Positions 19,877 through 33,560 of a DNA stretch of 64,000 nucleotides are shown piece after piece. Below the pieces are notes generated by a model. The model saw only the letters and a program-made list of their open reading frames with translations. It did no database searches and was not told where the DNA came from. The position numbers were made by a program, and so were the translations under genes. Position 1 is the stretch's first letter, and the number at the start of each line of letters is the position of its first letter. The DNA is from Takifugu bimaculatus (lineage: Eukaryota > Chordata > Actinopteri > Tetraodontiformes > Tetraodontidae), in assembly GCA_004026145.2 (NCBI GenBank), contig SWLE01000586.1, positions 53,124 through 117,123 on the forward strand. Direction: 5' to 3'.

Positions 19877-22800
19877 CAGACTGTTCCTGCTTAACCGTTT
19901 AGACTCACGTTTAAAAATGAGCGAATGTGTGATGGAAGAGGAAGAGAGAGCAGAGTCCGTAGTGCCCAGCTGTGTGTCCATGAAGAGCGACATGTCCAAA
20001 GGGCAATCTATAAACTTCGGTATTGGACCTCAAGGCTCACCTTTAAAGTAAGGTTTTCTGAACCACATAACGCTGCCTTAGAACATTTCACAACCATACA
20101 AAACATCATTTTGTGGGTATTAGCCTCCACTATCGTGAAAAATGAAATTCATCAGCTCTTTAAAATGAAACGGTGCACAGTCCTTTCACCATGTTGGCCT
20201 GTGGAAAACCAGTGTTGTGGGCCCGATGGACCAGCGTCCCCGTCGTTGCCGGACCACCGTTGGCCACCACTTGGGTTTTGGGATCAAAGTGGGGGCGTTT
20301 CCTGTATCCGGTTCTCCTCACGGATCCATGACTACAACATGTTGCTGCAAGTGCAGAGACGTTTGCTCTGGAAAGAACTTTAGAGCACATTCAGTGCTGC
20401 AGGATGAGGGGCTGGAAAAGGTGCCAGTTCTTTTCTCACTGCAGGGAACAGTTAAAAAAAGCAGCTTAAACTCTGAAAACATGAAAATGATACAGAGACA
20501 TCATTGATTTATTGATTCAGTTGTTATCCAGAATGGATTAGAAATGTTCCTGTTTGATAAAAATGCAGTGAATTGGGATTATTTAGCTACAACCTCTACA
20601 GATTATTTACCTTCATCACAGTCTCATCACTATTTCTGATGTTTCCTTAGGATGGACGAGGACAGAGCAGAGTCCACAGTGCCCAGCTGTGTGTCCCTGA
20701 AGAGTGACCGGTCCAAAAAATATATAATACACTTCAGAAGTTCAGAGGAAATGTAAGAAAACTAAAGCGTGATGATGTGTTTGTGTGGCAGCTGTTAGTC
20801 ACATTAACAGCAGCAGGTTGTGAGTTTATTATTGGAGATGTTTAACACTTAAACCTCAGACAGTCATATAGTTACAGACTTAATGTGAATATTGTTGATT
20901 AGAAACAAGAATCAGGTTTAAACTGAAAGATGAATTCAGACATAAATGCTGGAACAATATTGAGTCTTGATCAGGTTCTTTCATCCTATAAATCAAAGGA
21001 CTAATAGAGATGTGTTTCATAGTGAGAGGGGGGAGCACATCCTATCAAACTGGGACCAGTCAGCTCCACCAGGAGAGTCCTCTTGTTCACAATCTGGAAG
21101 CAGATCTGGAGATGCTGAAATGAAGCCCAAACAAAGTAAAACTGTTCAATATGAGATTTAATTTGTGATGTCATGAATTTGTAGTTGTGTTGATGATTTA
21201 TTATAGATGGAAATCATTGGTTTACTTATGTTCAGGAAGTGATCTGCAGGAGGTGATAGAAGGTCATAAGATGAGTCTGAAGAGCAGATGTGAACATGTG
21301 ACTGAAGGAACCCATGAAGCAGGAAGTGGAACCATGCTGAACAAGATCTACACTGAGCTCTACATCACTGAGGGACAAAGTGAGGAGGTGGACACACAAC
21401 ATGAGGTGAGACAGCTTGAGAGAACCTCCAAGAAGAACATCCAGGACACTCCAATCAAGTGCCAGGACATCTTCAAAGTCTTATCTGAGCAACAGAGACA
21501 CATCAGAGTGGTTCTGACCAACGGTGTCGCCGGCGTTGGAAAAACCTTCTCAGTGCAGAAGTTCAGTCTGGACTGGGCAGAAGGTTTGGAGAACCAAGAC
21601 ATCAGTCTGGTGCTTCCGCTCTCATGGAGGGAGCTGAACTTGATCAGAGATGAGCAGCACAGTCTTCTCTCACTGCTTCATGTTTTCCATCCAACATTAC
21701 AGAAGATCAGAGCAGAAGATCTGACTGTCTGGAAACTTCTGTTCATCTTTGATGGCCTGGATGAAAGCAGATTTTCACTGGGTTTCAACAAGCATCAGGT
21801 CATCTCTGATGTCACACAAGTATCGTCCGTTGGCGTGCTCCTGGTGAACCTCATCCAGGGGAACCTGCTTCCCTCAGCTCTCATCTGGATCACCTCCAGA
21901 CCTGCAGCAGCCCATCAGATTCCTCCCTCGTGTGTTGACAGGATCACAGAAGTACGAGGCTTCACTGACTCCCAGAAGGAGGAGTACTTCAGGAGGAGGT
22001 TCAGTGATGAAGATCTGTCCAAGAGAATCATCTCACACATCAAGGCCTCCAGGAGCCTCCACATCATGTGTCTGATCCCAGTTTTCTGCTGGATCACTGC
22101 TATAGTTCTGGAGGACATGATGACCAGAGACCAGAGAGGAGAGCTGCCCCAAACCCTGACTGACCTCTACTCACACTTCCTGAGGGTTCAGATGAAGAGG
22201 AAGAAGCAGAAGTATGGAGGAAAGCAGAGACCAGGGAAACTGACTAAGGCTGATAAAGAACTCCTTCTGAAGTTGGGTCGGCTGGCGTCTGAACATCTGG
22301 AGAAAGGAAACATCATGTTCTACTCAGAAGACCTGGAGCGATGTGGACTGGACGTCTCCGAGGTGTCGGTGTACTCAGGAGTTTGTACAGAGATCTTCAA
22401 GAGAGAGAGTGTGATCTTCCAGAAATCAGTCTACTGCTTTGTTCATCTGAGCGTTCAGGAGTTTCTGGCTGCCGTCTACATGTTCCACCGTTCCACCAGG
22501 AAAGACACAGCGGTTATAGGTCAGTTCCTAAAATATTCTGAACCAATCCGCTTTTCCGGGTTTGCTGGGTTGTTAAATTACGATTCAGCCACATCTCTTG
22601 ATGACTTCCTCAGGAGAGCACTAATGAAATCTCTCAAAAGTGAAAATGGCCGCCTGGACTTGTTTGTTCGCTTCCTTCATGGTCTCTCTCTGGAGTCCAA
22701 TCAGAGGATCTTGGGTGGACTGTTGGATCAGAGGAACAGCCACCCAGAAACCATCCAGAAGGTCCTCAACAACCTGAAGGAGCTGAACAGTGATAAAATC

Positions 22801-25800
22801 TCTCCAGACAGAAGCATCAACATCTTCCACTGTCTGATGGAGATGAAGGATCAGTCAGTCCATCAGGAGATCCAAGAGTTCCTGAAGTCAGGGAAGAAAT
22901 CAGAGAGGGAACTGTCAGTGATCCACTGTTCAGCTCTGGCCTACCTGCTGCAGATGTCAGAGGAGGTTCTGGATGAGCTGGACCTGTGGCAGTACAACAC
23001 CTCAGATGAGGGACGACGTCGCCTGATTCCAGCTGTGAGGAACTGCAGGAAGGCCGAGTAAGTAAAGATTTCTGGGGCCGGACATCGGCGTTTAAATCAA
23101 GCGAGTGGATCATGTCAGGTAGCAATACCCCCTCCAGTGGTCATTCCTTCAATTCTTTATCTCCATTGCAGCGTCCATAAATTAAAAACAACAACAATTC
23201 ATCCAGAAATGTTCAACACTGGCTGGATATAAGTTCAAAGGTCAATCCAGACAAACCAACATAAGGCAGGAATAATAGGAGCCACAAGTTAACTGACTAT
23301 CATGAAATTACTGTCATGTCATTAAATCACTTTTGTTTGTTTGTATACATCGCATTCTAACGACAGAAAAACACATTTTAACGAATGACACGTGACTATT
23401 TTGCTTCATTTGTTCCACGTAAAAACAGCCGGCCTCGTTGGTTTAAATGGGTGTTTTAGGTCTTTGTGGCGGTTCCGTTTGGAGCCTTTATGTGACCCAC
23501 AAAGTTGTTTGAGCCTTTCCACACCCGTTAGGTGGCAACTTCATCACTAGCAACAAAAGGTGCAGTGAAAATGATTTGAAGGGAAACAGGCAGATATAAC
23601 AGAAGCTGAGGGCAATCGATGCAACCAGAGACTCTGATGTCATCGATCGGATCGCTGAATTAAGACTTGACGCACCATCCTACAAATGGGATGAAATGCA
23701 AAATATCCAAAGAGCCGATAGACAGATAAAAAGATGCATGTTTCTTTAAACCATTTGCTATAATCATTTTAAATATTGAGTAATTATGAGCTGTTCTAAA
23801 ATAAGACAAATGTTGAGAATAATTCAGTTGCATTTCAGATCTGATGGTCGTTCAAACTGTTGCTCTACGGTGTTGAATTTAGCTTTTCCAGGAAATGAGC
23901 TACATTTGTGTTGAGGTAGATTCTCAGATAAGTTGATGAGAAATCCCAAAGTTTGACTCACTATTTTTGTTTCATACACAACAGACTGCCTGGTAGTTTT
24001 CTTTCAACGAGTGATTGGAAAGTTGTGACCTCAGCAATGACGTCAAACCCTTCTCATCTACGGGAGCTGGACTTAAGCATGAACCGAAGCCCGACAGATG
24101 CCGGAGTAAAGTTACTGTCTTCTGCAATGATGCATCCAAACTGCAGACTGGAGACGCTCAGGTCAGGAGGCCTCTGTTGGTCTTTTCTAAATTTCTTTAC
24201 ATTTTCTGCTTTTCTCTTCATTTTCAGATTTAGAAATGTGTTTTTATTTGCCCCATTTATTCCTTTTCCAGGCTGAGACACTGCAGTTTATCAAAGATCA
24301 GCTGTGGCTCTCTGGCCTCAGCGCTGAGGTCCAATCCCTCCCATCTGAGGGTTCTGGACCTGAGTCGGAACCAGCTGAAGGATCCAGCAGTGAAGCTGCT
24401 CTGTGGTGCTCTCCAGGATCCTCTCTGTGAGCTGGAGACTCTCAGGTCAGTCAGAGATGATCCAGTACTTTCCCAGGTGTAACTAGTTAGACAATAAACG
24501 TTTACATGTTTGATCTTTGTTATAAACGTAGTGTTACAGTTCTCAGAAAAAAGACCACACAGGACAGATTTGCAGTATTAAATTGGTTGTGGAAATCTGT
24601 CCCATGTGAGGATGGTCATCAATGACTAGAAAGGAAGTATCAGTTGTAGATTTGTCTTGTTTTATTTTAGGCTGGCCACAAAACCGCCCAAACATTCAGA
24701 CCAATCAAAAATGGTTCTTCCTGTCTTTTAAAGATCAGAAGGAAAACTAGAAACCCCAAAAGAAAGCTGCTGCAGTGTGCCATGCCCCTTCTCTCCTGAG
24801 AAAAGCCATCCCAAAAAAGAGAAAAGCCCAAGTGTGAAGTGAGCGCCCTGTTAAACCTTGGTACCGAAAGCCTGCAGTCATTCTCATCTTAGGTGGCTTC
24901 ATTCCAGCCAGAAGCCCAAACCTGCCTCCCTCTTAAAGGGGCAGCAGGTCAGTCCAACCACAGAAACCTTCATGAAGATCTGAAGCTTTCAGCATCCACA
25001 ATTGTTGCACCTCACTTCCATTGGAGTCCAAATCAGAAGTCAACAAGTTGATTCTACACCGATTCTACACAATGCAACCATTTTAAAAAGGTTTCCATCC
25101 ATAAGTTTTCACACATTTTTATATAAATCTGTTTGTTCATCGCCTCCTTCTGTTGTAATGATCATTAAAGAAAATGACCTTATTGGAGTTTTTCTCCTCA
25201 CAAATATGACTTTCTATGAACGATGCAATAAATGCAGCTTGCAATCTAAGACAATATGGAAGTATGTGTATATAATAGTAGTGGAAGTAGCTCATAAAAT
25301 AATACATTTGCTCTTCTCATCGAATCTTTCTATGTTATTAAAGAAAAACCTGCTCTTAGTCAACAACATCTAAGAGATCAACCAAAAATCCTAATTTTCT
25401 ATAATATAATATAAAACAGTAGAGAAGACTCTTTCTGCAGAGACACTGGTGGCAGGAATGCAGAAGTATCACCTGCTCAACTTGGAAGGTGGAGCAGAAA
25501 CCACCAGCTGAGAAGGTCCTCAGCGAGAGGAAGTGGTGGAGAACCATGAAACTTGCTAAGCTCCACCTCAGCTCCAGAGACGGGCTGAGCTGGAGCTGTG
25601 GCACCAGGTATCGCCCAGAAGAGCCTCCAACAAACAAGCTCTTCTCTTGGGAGGAGAGGGCTTTGAATCTCAGCTCAGTGTGCTTGTCTCTAGTAGGTGG
25701 CAGCTGCACCTTTTCCTGAGGTCCTTGTTGATGCCCTGAGGGGAATTGATGCTCCTGCAATGTTTTCTGGCAGCATTGAGCTTGCAGTGGGGCAATCAAA

Positions 25801-28062
25801 CACACTGTGGGGGGGCTCTCTTTCCTTCTCTCATCTGGAGAACAAGTGACACCAGCTGCCAATCATTGTTGGAGAAATGTGCAGTCAGGGGAACGATGCG
25901 TCCAGACTATAGCCACCCTTCCAGCATCCAGCAGTGTCTAAAACCTTTGATTTGGTTTCACCAGAGAGTGTAGGGATTGCAGGGTCGCTGCAGCATCGCC
26001 CACAAGCTATCAGGAGTGGGTCGCTTTGTCCCAACTCCTGACAAGAGTTGAGTGCTATTGAGAAATGTGGTCTCACAAACTTGGAAGGTATTTTGACCTA
26101 CACACACTTTACATACGCTGTAGATCTTGTCCAACCGCCCTGAAAGAACCCAAAATAGGAACATACGGCAGATAAGCCGGTGCAGGACCAGAGGTTTGTT
26201 GCTTGTAAGCTGTGTTTTGCTCTGGTACATGTTGATTTTTATTTGTCTTCTCTCAAAATAATTGTTATTTTAGACTATGGGAGTGCAGTTTATCAGAGAC
26301 CAGCTGTGATTCTGTGGCCTCAGCTCTGAAGTCCAACCGCTCCCATCTGAGGGTTCTGGACCTGAGTTGGAACCACCTGCAGGATTCAGGAGTGAAGCGG
26401 CTCTGTTCTGGACTGAAGAGTCCAAACTGTAAACTGGAGAGGCTCAGGTCAGTCTTCATTTTTCTACCTTAATACCAGCTGCTAAGATGGTGAAGTGAGG
26501 CTGTTCTCAACACTGCTGTGATGCACCACATTAAAAAAATTCCTTGTAATATCGTGAATTCAGGTCTGACCCAACTAAGAACTAACGTAGGTTTAGTACT
26601 GACGCAGATAACATGCAGACCTGCACCGTATAACCTCATCCTGCATTTTTCAGATTAGACGACTGCAGCTTATCAGAGATCAGCTGTGACTCTCTGGCCT
26701 CGGCGCTGAGGTCCAATCCCTCCCATCTCAGAGATCTGGACCTGAGTGGGAACCAGCTGCAGGATCCAGGAGTGAAGCTGCTCTGTGGTTTTCTCCAGGA
26801 TCCAAACTGCCGACTGGAAACTCTGAGGTAAACACCATTCTCAAAAATGTCCATTATTCCATCCGAGGGTCCTCACACTTTCTGAGTGTGTGTGTTGTGC
26901 CCAGTTCCTTCAGGAGGGGGGGCCACACGGGGACCACTTATTCATGATAAATTGATTTAAGGACAATGAAAAAGCCCACAGATGGTAACCAAAATTAGAC
27001 AAAACTAGGTGAGGGTGCCTGGTAGACACCAGCCAACGAGGAGGGAGATGGTGAGGGAGACAGGAAGTCATCTAAGACAGGTTGTGCCTTTAAAGATGAG
27101 CCACAGGTGAGATGGATCTCCATGATGAGATGGGAGGGAAAGAGGTGGGAGAACCTGGGAAGAGTGAGGGCCAGAACAATATATATTCTCCTTTGGAACA
27201 GTGCAAACCTGAGAGGTTGGAATTGTGGTAATTACATATTACTATCATTTTTAACCTGTAACTAAATTAAATATTTACAGATCATGCCTTTGATTAACCT
27301 TTCAGATGAATACTGGTTTCACTTATAACCTTATAAAAGTTTCCCTTCTTTATTTAGATTAAGGGACTGCAGGATATCAGAGATCAGTTGTGGCTCTCTG
27401 GCCTCGGCGCTGAGGTCCAATCCCTCCCATCTCAGAGAACTGGACCTGAGTTGGAACCAGCTGAAGGGTTCAGGAGTGAAGCTGCTGTCTGATCTCGTAG
27501 AGAATCCACACTATGGGCTGGAGACATTGGGTCATTGGTAGAAGCCAGTCAACTCCCGCTCATCTGCTGCATCACTCACTGACCACTGGTGAAGAGCATC
27601 TGTGGAAACATCTGCCGTCTACTCCGTCCATAGATGAAAAATTCAGTTTTTAAAAAGCGCTGGTGGACTTTCAGGAGATCAGTCGATGGTCGACAAAGCA
27701 GAAGCAGCTTCGCCTTGAAGTTAAATTAGTTCCTGGTATCACACAATGCATCTTTATAAAGTTCTAAATGGCTCCTCGGCCACTCTTAGAAGCATGGAAA
27801 CAGTCTCTTAATTGTCTCTTCAAATGTCTGTATTATACGTTACTATTTTACATCATGCCTTCAGAATCTTTAGGGTTTAGTATTTACTGTCTCTGTGACA
27901 TGGAGCATTGGAATATTTCAGCTGCAGCCAGCAAAAACCCATCAGAATGACGGCTATCGGTGGGAACCGCAGCTCATTTGACTTTAGTCAGTCTGTTCAA
28001 TGTTATAGGATTTATTGCCATCTAATAAAAACTATGAATAAATGTGGGAAATAGGAAATAAA
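19877..28062 (+). CDS. nlrc3-like: NLRC3-like NACHT-LRR receptor (fish FISNA type)
   Basis: Coding exons: 19917-20047, 20651-20752, 20999-21135, 21236-23057, 23985-24161, 24272-24445, 26274-26447, 26654-26827, 27358-27541. They join in phase with no stop and give 1,024 residues. The N-terminal exons encode repeated VPSCVS(M/L)KSD peptides typical of fish NLRs. The large exon has a FISNA region (KSRCEHVTEG through RQLE), then NACHT with Walker A GVAGVGKT (residues 220-227) and Walker B FIFDGLDES (about 293-301), and winged-helix/HD2 regions (YCFVHLSVQEFLAAVYMF). Five ~58-residue LRR exons follow (LRVLDLSRNQL style). The last ends LETLGHW. There is no B30.2 exon. The 3' UTR contains AATAAA near 28023. 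It is a predicted cytosolic pattern receptor or immune regulator and appears intact. Confidence 0.88.
24446..26273. other. Long NLR intron with unassigned repeat-like sequence
   Basis: This is the intron between LRR exons two and three. 24765-24830 is the block repeated at 16026-16075. 25380-25970 has open frames on both strands (for example 25356-25862 on -), but I recognise no domain. Its GC-richness contrasts with the flanks, so it may be an old transposon fragment. Confidence 0.4.
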
Positions 28063-28434
28063 AAGAAGCAAAATGACCAAAGAAATCTCCCATGAATACA
28101 GTAAATTTAAAGATGTCAAGAATGGAATATCAGCTTAAATGGAATCAAACATAAAGTGAAAAGGCCTCCTTTAAGTTTACTGCAAAAATAAACACAAAAT
28201 CAAGAGCGACACGCACCAAAAACGTCTCATTCTCTCTTCTGTCTCCACTCATTCTCTTATATTCTCTTAAGATAATGGGGACGGGGTCGTGTGATAACAA
28301 AACAAGCTAATTGGGGACTATATTTTTGTTGCAGGAACTTTGGCTCTTCAGAAGTTTCTATGTTGGCTTCCACAGATTGTGCATCCACTAGAAACTCAGT
28401 GTTTTTGAGGAACTACCAGGAGTGGCTGGAGTGG
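28063..28434. other. NLR gene 3' flank
   Basis: The end of the repeat shared with 15788-16020 lies here (to about 28118), then no recognisable feature. Confidence 0.4.
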
Positions 28435-30069
28435 AGGCCAATGACGCTATAGCTACATATAGCTACATATAGATCACCGTTATCCTCAACCCAAAAGACC
28501 ACCAGTTGGCGCAGCAATACTAAAGATAGGAGGTTATGGTCGTTCCCCAAGGGTCAATCTTAGGTCCAACCCTTTTTAATCTTTCCATGCTTCCTCTTGG
28601 GGACGTCACCAGGAGCCACGGCATCAGCTTCCACAGCTATGCTGACGATACGCAGCTGTACATCGCCGTGGCTCCTGGTGACACAGGGCCAGTTGATGCC
28701 CTTTTTAACTGTATTCTAGATATCCAGTCATGGATGGCAGAAAACTTCCTACAGCTCAACCAGGACCAAACAGAGGTCTTAGTCATTGGTCCTGAAGGTC
28801 AGAGAGAGAAACTTGTACCAAAATTAAAGGATTTTAAACCATCTCAATGTGTAAGAAATCTGGGTGTGATCTTTGACTCTGAGCTTAGTTTTATCCCACA
28901 CATCAAAAACATAACAAAGGTGGGTTTTTACCACCTGAAGAATATAGCCAGAGTCCGCCCGTTTCTCTCTCAGGCCAGCACGGAGGTGCTGATGCAGGCT
29001 TTTATCTCTTGTGGTCTAGATTATTGTAATGCCCTGCTCTCTGGTCTCCCAAAAAGAGCATCTCTAACCTACAATTATTACAAAACTCAGCTGCACGAGT
29101 GCTGACGAGGACCAGAGGGCGGGAGCACATCACACCGGTTTTAGAATCGCTGCATTGGCTACCCGTGCGTTTCAGGATCGATTTTAAGGTTCTTTTATTC
29201 GTTTTTAAATGTCTTAATGGTCTTGGCCCGACTTATTTATCTGACCTGCTTTTATTCTATCAACCCTCGCGGACTCTGAGGTCCTCCGACACCGGCCTTT
29301 TAACCATCCCACATGTAAGCTCTAAAACGCACGGGGAAGCGGCCTTCAGTTATTCTGGTCCCCGACTGTGGAACAGCCGGAGAACCTCAGGGCCGCAGAG
29401 GCTGCTGAGGTTTTTAAAAAGAGGCTCAAGACACACATTTTTAATCAGGCCTTTAACTGATTTTCTGATTATTTTTAATTTCTTTTATGTTCTCATCCTT
29501 TTTTATGTCTTATCCTTATTTGACTTGATACCTTTACTGTTTTACTCCCTCAGTTCTTAGTTTCTCAGTTTTTAGCTTTTACACCTTTTATCCCATTTAC
29601 TGTTTCAGTCCTTCAGTTTTTAGCTCCAGTGTTTCCTCATGGGGTTTCCTCATGGGGGCCTGCCAGGCTGGGAGATGTTTCCGGTCTACCACTAGGGGTG
29701 CTGTCCCGTGGACAGCTCTGGCCTGGGTGGTTAGGGGGCTCTGTGCCTTGGTGTGGAGCCTCCGGTCTATCCGGGTCAGGCTGGTCTTTGTGGCGGTACC
29801 ACCTGTGGTCACGGACCGTGACCTCCCTCGGCCTGGTGGGCCTCCAAAGGTGGCGTCTCCTTCGCCTCAGGTCTCGGTGCCCAGCCATGTCTCAGCGTGT
29901 TTGTGTGTGTGTTTGATTTTGTGTATGCATGTGTGTGTGTGTGTATCTGTGTGTGTGTCCTTTTTCTTGATTCTCTTGTTTCTCTTTGTTGTTTTTATCC
30001 TCTGTGAGGCACTTTGTGCTACCCAGTGTATGAAAAGTGCCATATAAATAAAGACTGAATTGAATTGAA
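28435..30069 (+). mobile_element. 5'-truncated L2-clade LINE
   Basis: The reverse transcriptase is open from 28536 with VPQGSILGPTLF and the catalytic YADDTQLYIAV motif, followed by LNQDQTEVLVIG and VRNLGVIFDSELSF. A frame change near 29100 leads into the C-terminal part (HITPVLESLHWLPVRFRIDF, RTLRSSDTGLL). The long 3' UTR contains a (GT)n stretch around 29900-29960 and ends with AATAAAGACTGAATTGAATT. The endonuclease and N-terminal half are missing. It is not functional. Confidence 0.85.
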
Positions 30070-31130
30070 AAATTTAATCACTTATGTGTAATAACTATAA
30101 TCAGTTAATCAAGGATGAGACAAATGTTATTCATTGACCTTCCTTTCCTGAATCCTCATTGGTCTTTATCCAATGATCTCCTTCTGGTTCCTGGATCAAT
30201 ACAAAGACAGGTGAACCAGCATTTAGTTGGGAGAGTGGAGCTTCCGTTGGCTAACGTATTGCGTCCTAACCCTCCGGCCCATATTAATGATCATATTCCT
30301 CGGGGCAACAATATATCACTCCAATTTATTAACTAACCCTCAACCAAAACATGGGCTTGGGTTCATTTGAAAGACTGACTCACTGCATCACCCATCTGGA
30401 CTGAAGGACACAATAGCCACTTTTGCTAACCCTTTTGCCAGGTCACATTCAGCTCCTGTCTGAGTCCTCTAAATGAGCCTGGGTCCATGCGTTGACCATC
30501 AGGATTCAGCATTTGTTCTTTATTTTTGAATCTGCTAGTATATGATCAAATGAAGACCAGAAGATGATGCAACTGTTTATTTATAGCTGTCAATCAAACA
30601 AATCATCAGCTTCAAAATCACCATGGCAACAACAGAAGTAAAGCTTGATAGATTCACTGGTAGAAGGCATCAAACTGCTGCTGGTGATGATGATGATGAT
30701 GATCGAAGACTTGTTTCAGCTGTGTTGTCCTCTGTTGTCATGACAACTCAGCTGCTGGATAACGTGAAGTTTGGAAGAGCATCAAATATTCATGTTAGTG
30801 AACAAAACAGATGGACAGAATAAACTGAAAGACAAAAGTAAAGTCCAACCTTGACAGCTGTCATGGAGAGAAAACCTTCATCCACATACTGGCGGGCAGA
30901 GTTCTGAAGAAAAGGGTATCACACGTCAGTCAGGTGCTTCTAAATGCTTCTGATTAAACCTTTAATCATGTTGTTGTGTTCTTGTCTTTGACTCAGGAGA
31001 TCATCTGATTTAAAGACTGTCTGTGTCAAATATATGGACATTCTCCAGATGAAAAGAGAAAAGAAAGTAAATGTGCGTCCCCTGGAAACTGTCGGACTTG
31101 GTCCTCTTCTACTGCCCCTGCTGACGAGCA
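30070..31130. other. No firm gene; short ORF at 30623-30823
   Basis: A 66-codon frame at 30623-30823 (starting MATTEVKLDRF) contains a (GAT)n run giving six Asp. I see no homology and no splice context, so I do not call it a gene. Confidence 0.3.
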
Positions 31131-31690
31131 GCAAATAGAGCTGAGAGACACTTTTCTCTCTGAGGCTTCTGACTTACCGCTGGCCTCTCCAGATTCATCA
31201 ACTGGATGATCATTTGTCCCCTCCACATGATGAAGATCGCTGCCTTCAGCTTCATCTGCACAACACATTCAGAGGGGAGATTTTCTTCATCCTGGCACAT
31301 TTGAATCCCTCTGAATTCTTCTAGACTGCAGATTAAAGGCAGCTTTCTTTACCCAGTGGCTGACTGGAGGTCTGACCGACAGCTGAATCAGGTGGCTGGC
31401 TGGCTGGCTGGCTGGCTGACTGACTGGCTGACTGGCTGACTGGAGGTCTGACAGACAGCTGAATCAGGTGGCTGGCTGGCTGGCTGACTGACTGGCTGAC
31501 TGGCTGACTGGAGGTCTGACAGACAGCTGAATCAGGTGGCTGGCTGGCTGGCTGACTGACTGACTGGCTGACTGGCTGACTGGAGGTCTGACAGACAGCA
31601 CTCAGCAAGAGGAAGAAGATGACAAGGTCAAAACACAATGGAGAAGATGGCTGGTACAGGTGCTTTCCAGCCTGACTTCCTGTTGAGGAA
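31131..31690 (-). other. Possible small secreted-protein gene, unproven
   Basis: On -, a frame beginning at 31638 starts with a signal-peptide-like stretch (MCFDLVIFFLLLSAVCQ), then runs through a tandem repeat rich in Ser, Gln and Val. An exon-like piece at about 31178-31260 (acceptor-like GTTGTGCAG, donor GTAAGT, reading MKLKAAIFIMWRGQ) lies downstream. I could not join these into a convincing gene. The signal peptide could be chance. Confidence 0.25.
31361..31600. repeat. Nested minisatellite (GGCT/GACT units)
   Basis: Three to four copies of a ~65-80 bp unit start GAGGTCTGACAGACAGCTGA and carry runs of TGGC and TGAC tetramers of varying number. It is a two-level repeat: tetranucleotide inside minisatellite. 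Confidence 0.8.
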
Positions 31691-32739
31691 CTGACTTGAT
31701 TTTCCTGTGCCAGAAACTAAATGATGGCAGATCTAAATGTGTCTAGATGTGTCTGCTCAGAAAGTGTCTCTGACAGGCTGCTTCAGCTGCTTGGTCGCTG
31801 CCACTGATTTGAAAGTCCATTATTGCCTCTCATTCTTTATTTCTCATCCGCCAACAGACACATGAGTTGGTCTGTGACAGTGACAGTGATGAAGAAAAGG
31901 GGATGAGGAATTGTCCCGTGAGAGGATGTTTTCATTCAAAGCCCATAAAAAGTCCCTCATCATGACACTGTTGATATAAAGGGGCTGGACCACTGTTGCA
32001 TCAGGTCAGTCCCTGTACAGCAGCTGAGTATTGACGTGTTTTACACTGCAGATTTTTCATTCATTTTAAATATTAGCTTTTCAATGTCTGTTTTGCCCTC
32101 AACAAGAAAGAAGCTTTTAGGTCTCTTGGTTTTGCAAATTCTTGTGAAAATCAGCAGATTTTGTGGACCATTGTGTCATTTATAAAAGGCGGGAACAGTT
32201 TTTATGGGCATTGTATCTTGGATTTGTGTTTGCTGATGAACTGTTGCTGTAGCCGCTGCAGATTTATTGAATATGATCGGAAGTGATGAAGATGCCCTGA
32301 TATTTATCAGGAGCCTCCAGCTTTGTTTGATTATGGCAGTAAGAGTGTTTGATCAGCAGATACTCTCAGGCAATAGGACCATTTTGGTGTATTTTCCGTT
32401 TGACTTCAGGTGTGTGTACTTTAGCTGATTTTAATATCTGCTCTCAGTGTTTGTCATTTGAAGCGTTGATATTTCAGTAAGCCAGAGCCCATCAGAGGTG
32501 CTTCAGTCACCTTTATATACAATAATTAATAGTGAAAATCATTTTTATCCCCCTTCAACCACACCTTACTGTGGTGGAGGCCTCTGTGTGCCTAATCGAT
32601 CGGAGAAGCTAAGTTGTCTTGGGTCATTACGGTGCTGTTAGGGTCTCCCACAGCAAATCAGTCAGAGTTGATGGGCCTCAGTGTGGTCCATGTGTGTACA
32701 ATGAAGACATATAAAACAAATATGTTTACAAATAATCAA
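31691..32739. other. No gene recognised
   Basis: A TATAAAGG motif occurs near 31976 (+), followed by a GTCAGTCCC leader-like sequence, but no coding exon follows. 32555-32680 (CCACACCTTACTGTGGTGGA onward) looks like a degenerate member of an old interspersed family. Confidence 0.3.
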
Positions 32740-32960
32740 TCAATCAATCTTTATTTATATAGCGTCTGTCACAATCACAATTGTTTCTAGGTGCTTTCCA
32801 GAATCCCAGGGCCTAACCCCAGACAAGCAACAGTGGCAAGGAACAACTCCCCTTTAACAGGAAGAAACCTTGAGCAGGACCAGGCTCATGTAGGGGGATC
32901 CTCCTGCTGATGGCCGGCTGGGTAGAGAGAGAGGAGAAGGGGGGCAGGTAGAGGAGAGAA
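32735..32960 (-). mobile_element. L2-like LINE 3' end, reverse
   Basis: Reverse complement of the tail at 39826-40005: CAATCAATCTTTATTTATAT, CCCAGGGCCTAACCCCAGAC, AACCTTGAGCAGGACCAGGC. Non-coding remnant. Confidence 0.8.
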
Positions 32961-33085
32961 TAGGTAGAACATAGAAATACATTATATTAATTAAAATAAG
33001 CTGCCGGTAGAGTCGTTGAGTGGGTCAGCGGGGTCGGAGGTCAGTAGGTCAGCATACAGCGATGAAGGCGGCGATACCTGTAGAT

Positions 33086-33160
33086 CAGGGGTGTCAAAGT
33101 CAAATGGACGGAGGGCCAAATAAAAAATTTAGCTAAATTTACATAAAAACAGCGATCACC
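33086..33160. mobile_element. hAT-type transposon end
   Basis: CAGGGGTGTCAAAGTCAAAT is the usual terminal sequence of a large fish hAT MITE family, followed by GGAGGGCCAAATAAA. The other end was not found nearby: gypsy-like gag sequence follows instead. Confidence 0.5.
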
Positions 33161-33560
33161 CCAAACACAAGTTAGCAGGTTAGCTTTTTGGTTGCACCGG
33201 TTGAAGCGGAACCTTTCTGCTCCCAACAGCGGCCTGGGCTCAAAATGTCCCTTTAAAACAGTTACTATCTCATCAAAAGTCTTGTCTTTTGGCTTATCGG
33301 GCTGCGCTAAGTTTCTTAAAAGTCCGTACATAGTTGCGCCCATTACACTCAGCAGCGTAGCCACTTTCTTCCCTTCGGCTACGTCGTTAGCTTCCAAAAA
33401 CTGTTCTAGCTGCTCCACGTACGCCTTCCACGGCTCCTTTTCCACCTTAAACTCGCCCCTTAATCTCCATACTGGGCCATTGTACTCACTAGTACCGACA
33501 CCGTGTGTCTCTCCTTCCCCGTTAAGAAAATGAAAATTTATCCTCGTCGCTTATATGTAT
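33160..33560 (-). pseudogene. Ty3/gypsy-like gag fragment
   Basis: On -, the frame 33445-33140 reads a Gag-type segment (EPWKAYVEQLEQFLEANDV, KKVATLLSVMGATMYGLLRN, PKDKTFDEIVTVLKGHFEP), characteristic of Ty3/gypsy capsid regions. No protease, RT or LTR was recognised around it. It is an isolated remnant next to a hAT end. Confidence 0.7.

Noticed and set aside
25356..25862. 168-codon ORF on - in an NLR intron
   Set aside because: No recognisable domain, low-complexity composition, and equally long frames on +. Probably chance or old transposon sequence.
32555..32680. 5S rRNA-like remnant (GAAGCTAAG and GGTGCTGT words)
   Set aside because: Only short words agree and their spacing is wrong. 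More likely an old interspersed repeat.
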